In this document: positions 61,278 through 64,000 of the stretch, piece by piece
Layout: each line of letters starts with the position of its first letter
Numbering within the stretch: position 1 is the first letter of the stretch
Assembly: GCF_008326305.1 (NCBI RefSeq)
Contig: NZ_BIXY01000018.1
Coordinates: forward strand, 27,040 to 91,039
Origin: Dictyobacter arantiisoli
GTDB taxonomy: Bacteria; Chloroflexota; Ktedonobacteria; Ktedonobacterales; Ktedonobacteraceae
Length of the DNA: 64,000 bases
Direction: 5' to 3'
The notes under the pieces: model-generated
The model's database searches: none
Told to the model about the DNA's origin: nothing
The model's input: the letters and a program-made list of their open reading frames with translations, nothing else
Translations under genes and position numbers: made by a program

Positions 61278-62288
61278 TTAGATAATCGGCCAATCCATTC
61301 CCGCTGCTTCGTAGATAGCTTCGATAGTTGTAAGATTTTCCAGTGTCTCATTTAAAGACAATTGTGGATCTTGCCGGGTACGGATACATTGTGCGAAGTG
61401 TTCCACCTCTAACTGATATTGATCAACTCCAGTAAAGCTCTGTTCAGTCATCTGTCCATCCTTCATTATGAAGGCGGTCATATCATAATTCCCGGGCGTA
61501 AAAGGCACTGGCAACGTAATGCTACCAGCATCACCAACGATCTCAGCCCCCTGGCGGGAAGGCAAACCTAAACTGGTATCAAGTATCCCAAAACAGCCGT
61601 CACCATAATCAAGCACCGCATTAGTGGTCTGATCAACGCTGGTTGGACTGGATGTATGGACCCGCGCTGCGACCGACTGAGGCGCATGACCATAAATAGC
61701 ACGGAACAGATTCACTGGATAACATCCCACGTCCATTAATGCCCCACCAGCAAGCTCTGCCTGCAAACGAATATTTTCAGGATGGGAACGGATATCAAAG
61801 GAAAACGAGGCCCGTACCAGGCGCACAGTTCCAATCGCACCTGCTCGTACCTGCTCCAACGCCCAGATGATTTGCGGATGAAAGCGATACATAAACGCCT
61901 CCATCAATAAGATCTGCTGAGCTTGCGCGACAGCAACCATCTCTTCCGCTTCCTCACGCGTTGGTGCCAACGGCTTCTCGCATAAGACATGCTTGCCAGC
62001 CTGAAGCGCTTTCAGCGTCCACTCAGCGTGCAAGCTATTGGGTAGAGGAATGTAAACAGCCTCTATCTCAGGGTCCTCAAGAATAGCCTCATAACTATTA
62101 TAAATACGAACATTAGAGGCAAATGAATATACTTCTGCCGCATGCTGCTTATCGCGACTTCCCACAGCCATCAGTCGGCCATTGGCTGATGCTCGGATAG
62201 CTGGTGCGACGCCTCGCACACCAATATTGGCTGCGCTGATAATTCCCCAGCGCACGGGATCTTTTCTCACTAAAATTCTGGGTTGCAT
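61278..62288 (-). CDS. Gfo/Idh/MocA family oxidoreductase
   Basis: A 336-residue NAD(P)-dependent dehydrogenase. The N-terminal Rossmann start is VRWGIISAANIGVRGVAPAI, the conserved catalytic-region motif is VLCEKPLAP near residue 100, and the second domain has the GGALMDVGCYPVN signature. Close relatives act on sugars, inositols or dihydrodiols; the substrate cannot be named. Divergent from the frameshifted small gene. Confidence 0.9.
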   Translation of the reverse strand: MQPRILVRKDPVRWGIISAANIGVRGVAPAIRASANGRLMAVGSRDKQHAAEVYSFASNVRIYNSYEAILEDPEIEAVYIPLPNSLHAEWTLKALQAGKHVLCEKPLAPTREEAEEMVAVAQAQQILLMEAFMYRFHPQIIWALEQVRAGAIGTVRLVRASFSFDIRSHPENIRLQAELAGGALMDVGCYPVNLFRAIYGHAPQSVAARVHTSSPTSVDQTTNAVLDYGDGCFGILDTSLGLPSRQGAEIVGDAGSITLPVPFTPGNYDMTAFIMKDGQMTEQSFTGVDQYQLEVEHFAQCIRTRQDPQLSLNETLENLTTIEAIYEAAGMDWPII

Positions 62289-62470
62289 ACTATCGAGATC
62301 CTTTCCGTCAAACTCACATAGATTATAGCGAAAAAAATCACATCATTGCATACAAGCAAAACCTTCCTTGCTTCCAACTTGGATTACAACACCACAACCA
62401 CTATAGTTATAGACAAATCAGGCGGATAGAGTCTAATCATTCTCTCCAGAGAGAAAAGGGAACAGAAGAA

Positions 62471-62895
62471 ATGAACATCCATGAACATGTCGGGGGCATG
62501 AACGAAAAGGGAAAAAGCCCTATTACAAATGAAATGTCATTAGACATGGCGCAACCTGTTATTGGACAAGAAATGCCAATGGAGATTGACACTCTAGAGC
62601 AGGTAGAAAATCACATTGCCAGCCAACGTTTGATGCAACCCAACGTTCATTAGAAGGCAGTACACGACTCGCATCATTAATTTACAATGTTCGCCTTCCA
62701 GATCAAGATATGCGTACAGCTCTGTATTCAGGCGCATCACGTCAAATAAAAGATGCCAAAGATGCGCTTTTCTCTATATCTGCGATACAGGATTATTTAC
62801 ATGCCGCTGAAGTCTACACGGTTTTGGCAGAACGCACTCCAGGTCTAGGAGATGCCCTCGCAGAACTGGTGTCAATGTTTGAAAAAATGAAATGA
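62471..62895 (+). pseudogene. Frameshifted small helical protein gene
   Basis: Two frames form one protein of about 140 residues: the first (62471-62653) ends IASQRLMQPNVH, the second continues ATQRSLEGSTRLASLIYNVR through to SMFEKMK at 62895. Restoring one base near the CCC at 62639-62641 joins them. The second part is open upstream of its first ATG, which supports a single gene. AGAGAAAAGGGAACAG lies ahead of the first ATG. Family unknown; genuine decay and sequencing error cannot be separated here. Confidence 0.5.
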
Positions 62896-63087
62896 AGGTA
62901 GATGCCAAATTCGGTAAGTTTGAAGATATCAATATTCCTAATTAAAGCGCGGATAAACCATATTACCAGTAAACATCCCTTGCCAATTAATGCGTCAGGT
63001 GCGTACAATCAAAACGGATGGAATAAAACCATCATAAAAAACAGAACAATATTGTTATATCAATTGTAGAAGAAAGGATATCTATCC

Positions 63088-63876
63088 GTGACACAACAGT
63101 CAACGTCCCCTATAAAAGTAGGTGTTCAACTGCATCCGCAACACACAACGTATAAAGACTTTGCGGATGCGGTACGCCGGGTCGAAGACCTGGGTGTTGA
63201 TAGTATCTGGAACTGGGATCACTTTTTCCCACTCTATGGAGATCCGCAGGGTAATCATTTCGAGGGCTGGACACTGCTGACCGCCATGGCTACGTTAACC
63301 ACACGTGCCCAGATCGGTTGTCTGGTAACCTGCAACACCTATCGCAATCCCGCCTTACTGGCTGATATGGCAAAAACAGTTGATCACATTAGCGATGGTC
63401 GCCTGATCCTGGGTATTGGTGCAGGCTGGTTTGAGCGTGATTATACAGAATATGGCTATGAGTTTGGCACTGCCGGTAGCCGCCTGGCAGCGCTGGAAGA
63501 GTCGCTGGTTGTCATCAAGAAGCGTTGGGAAATTGATGTGCCGAAGCCAGTGCATGGCACGGTGCCGATCTTAATCGGTGGCGGCGGTGAAAAGAAGACC
63601 CTACGCCTTACCGCCAAGTATGCTGATATGTGGCATGGCTTTGGGGATGTCGAAACTTTCAAGCATAAAATGCAGGTACTCGATGAGTGGTGTGCCAAAG
63701 AAGGTCGCAATCCTAAAGATATTACACGCACCATCGACACCAAAGCGGATGATAGCGATGAGAAACGCAATGCTCTGATCCAGGCCGGTGCCAGCCAACT
63801 GATTCTTGGCGTAGGTGCCCCATGGGATTTCAAGGCCATCGAGAACCTCGTACGCTGGCGTGATTCCCATAAATAG
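63088..63876 (+). CDS. LLM class F420-dependent oxidoreductase
   Basis: A 262-residue luciferase-fold protein, shorter than the one at 59610 but sharing SDGRLILGIGAGWFERDY and PILIGGGGEKKTLRL. GTG at 63088 has AAAGGA upstream. It is typical of actinobacterial and chloroflexotal F420 enzymes; substrate unknown. Copy C of the MITE-like repeat starts 12 nt after the stop. Confidence 0.88.
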   Translation: MTQQSTSPIKVGVQLHPQHTTYKDFADAVRRVEDLGVDSIWNWDHFFPLYGDPQGNHFEGWTLLTAMATLTTRAQIGCLVTCNTYRNPALLADMAKTVDHISDGRLILGIGAGWFERDYTEYGYEFGTAGSRLAALEESLVVIKKRWEIDVPKPVHGTVPILIGGGGEKKTLRLTAKYADMWHGFGDVETFKHKMQVLDEWCAKEGRNPKDITRTIDTKADDSDEKRNALIQAGASQLILGVGAPWDFKAIENLVRWRDSHK

Positions 63877-63887
63877 TTTTTGACAAA

Positions 63888-64000
63888 GTGTTTGATTCCC
63901 GCTCCCATCGGGATCTTAATGCTCACCTGCTGGCAGGCGCGCATGCGCCTGCGTCCTTTTTAGTGTGTGGTGCAGGAAAGGTGCTGTGCACCTTTCCTGC
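63888..64000 (+). repeat. MITE-like palindromic repeat, copy C (cut by window end)
   Basis: The left 113 bp of the family: end GTGTTTGATTCCC, the CAGGCGC/GCGCCTG hairpin and most of the long central hairpin, same orientation as copy B. The right half lies beyond the window. Confidence 0.75.

Noticed and set aside
1..64000. CRISPR arrays, rRNA or tRNA genes
   Set aside because: None seen on either strand by direct reading; a tRNAscan or CRISPR search could still find a missed short one.

Overview
The window looks like chromosomal DNA of a member of Chloroflexota, most likely Ktedonobacteria. This is an inference from gene content and mid-range base composition, not from a marker gene: there is no rRNA, tRNA or ribosomal protein gene here. 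Pointers are two F420-type luciferase-fold oxidoreductases, a CysO/CysM/JAMM/MoeZ-like cysteine pathway, Tat-dependent sugar-binding lipoproteins, a fused double-ATPase ECF transporter and many small Ktedonobacter-like hypothetical proteins.

Region by region: 0-8 kb holds housekeeping genes (glutaredoxin-like protein, DUF2085 membrane protein, streptogramin-lyase-like lipoprotein, tRNA methylthiotransferase mtaB, S9 peptidase, an acidic protein) and a frameshifted membrane protein gene. 8-12 kb is a two-gene heterodimeric ABC exporter behind a consensus promoter, a 39-codon leader ORF and an intrinsic terminator, an arrangement that suggests ribosome-mediated attenuation. 12-14.5 kb carries a TetR regulator, a thioesterase and bcp, the last lying between two inverted copies of a ~190-bp MITE-like repeat; a third copy is cut by the window end. 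14.6-21.9 kb holds a nitrate/sulfonate-type ABC importer without a binding protein and a complete ECF vitamin-type transporter (S, fused A-A', T). 22-25 kb holds a hydrolase, an unrecognised 443-aa protein and a DsbA/FrnE-like protein. 25.4-29.2 kb is the NAD biosynthesis operon nadB-nadC-nadA.

From 29,249 to 43,166 there is a 13.9-kb integrated element bounded by a 17-bp direct repeat. It encodes a tyrosine integrase, an excisionase-like protein, a Rep_trans-type initiator/relaxase, SSB, a lytic transglycosylase, a SprT-like metalloprotein, a DUF488 protein, an HTH regulator with a small DMT/SMR transporter, and about fifteen small membrane or Cys-rich proteins. No coupling/translocase ATPase and no phage structural gene was seen. 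It sits in the 5' leader of nadB, between the native nadB promoter (now stranded at the right end) and the nadB ribosome binding site. The left end of the element carries a look-alike promoter at the matching position, so insertion appears to swap the promoter rather than silence nadB. The element also holds two non-coding segments with strong secondary structure.

43.5-49 kb is a ROK regulator with a sugar ABC importer (binding protein and two permeases, no ATPase). 49-64 kb has YjbQ, a P-type cation ATPase, a DUF3761-like membrane protein, the cysteine-synthesis cluster (MoeZ-like activator, CysO carrier, CysM, JAMM protease), a HEAT-repeat protein, two LLM oxidoreductases, a Gfo/Idh/MocA oxidoreductase and a second frameshifted small gene. 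Both frameshifts are consistent with one missing base next to a C/G run, so base-calling error should be excluded before they are called pseudogenes.
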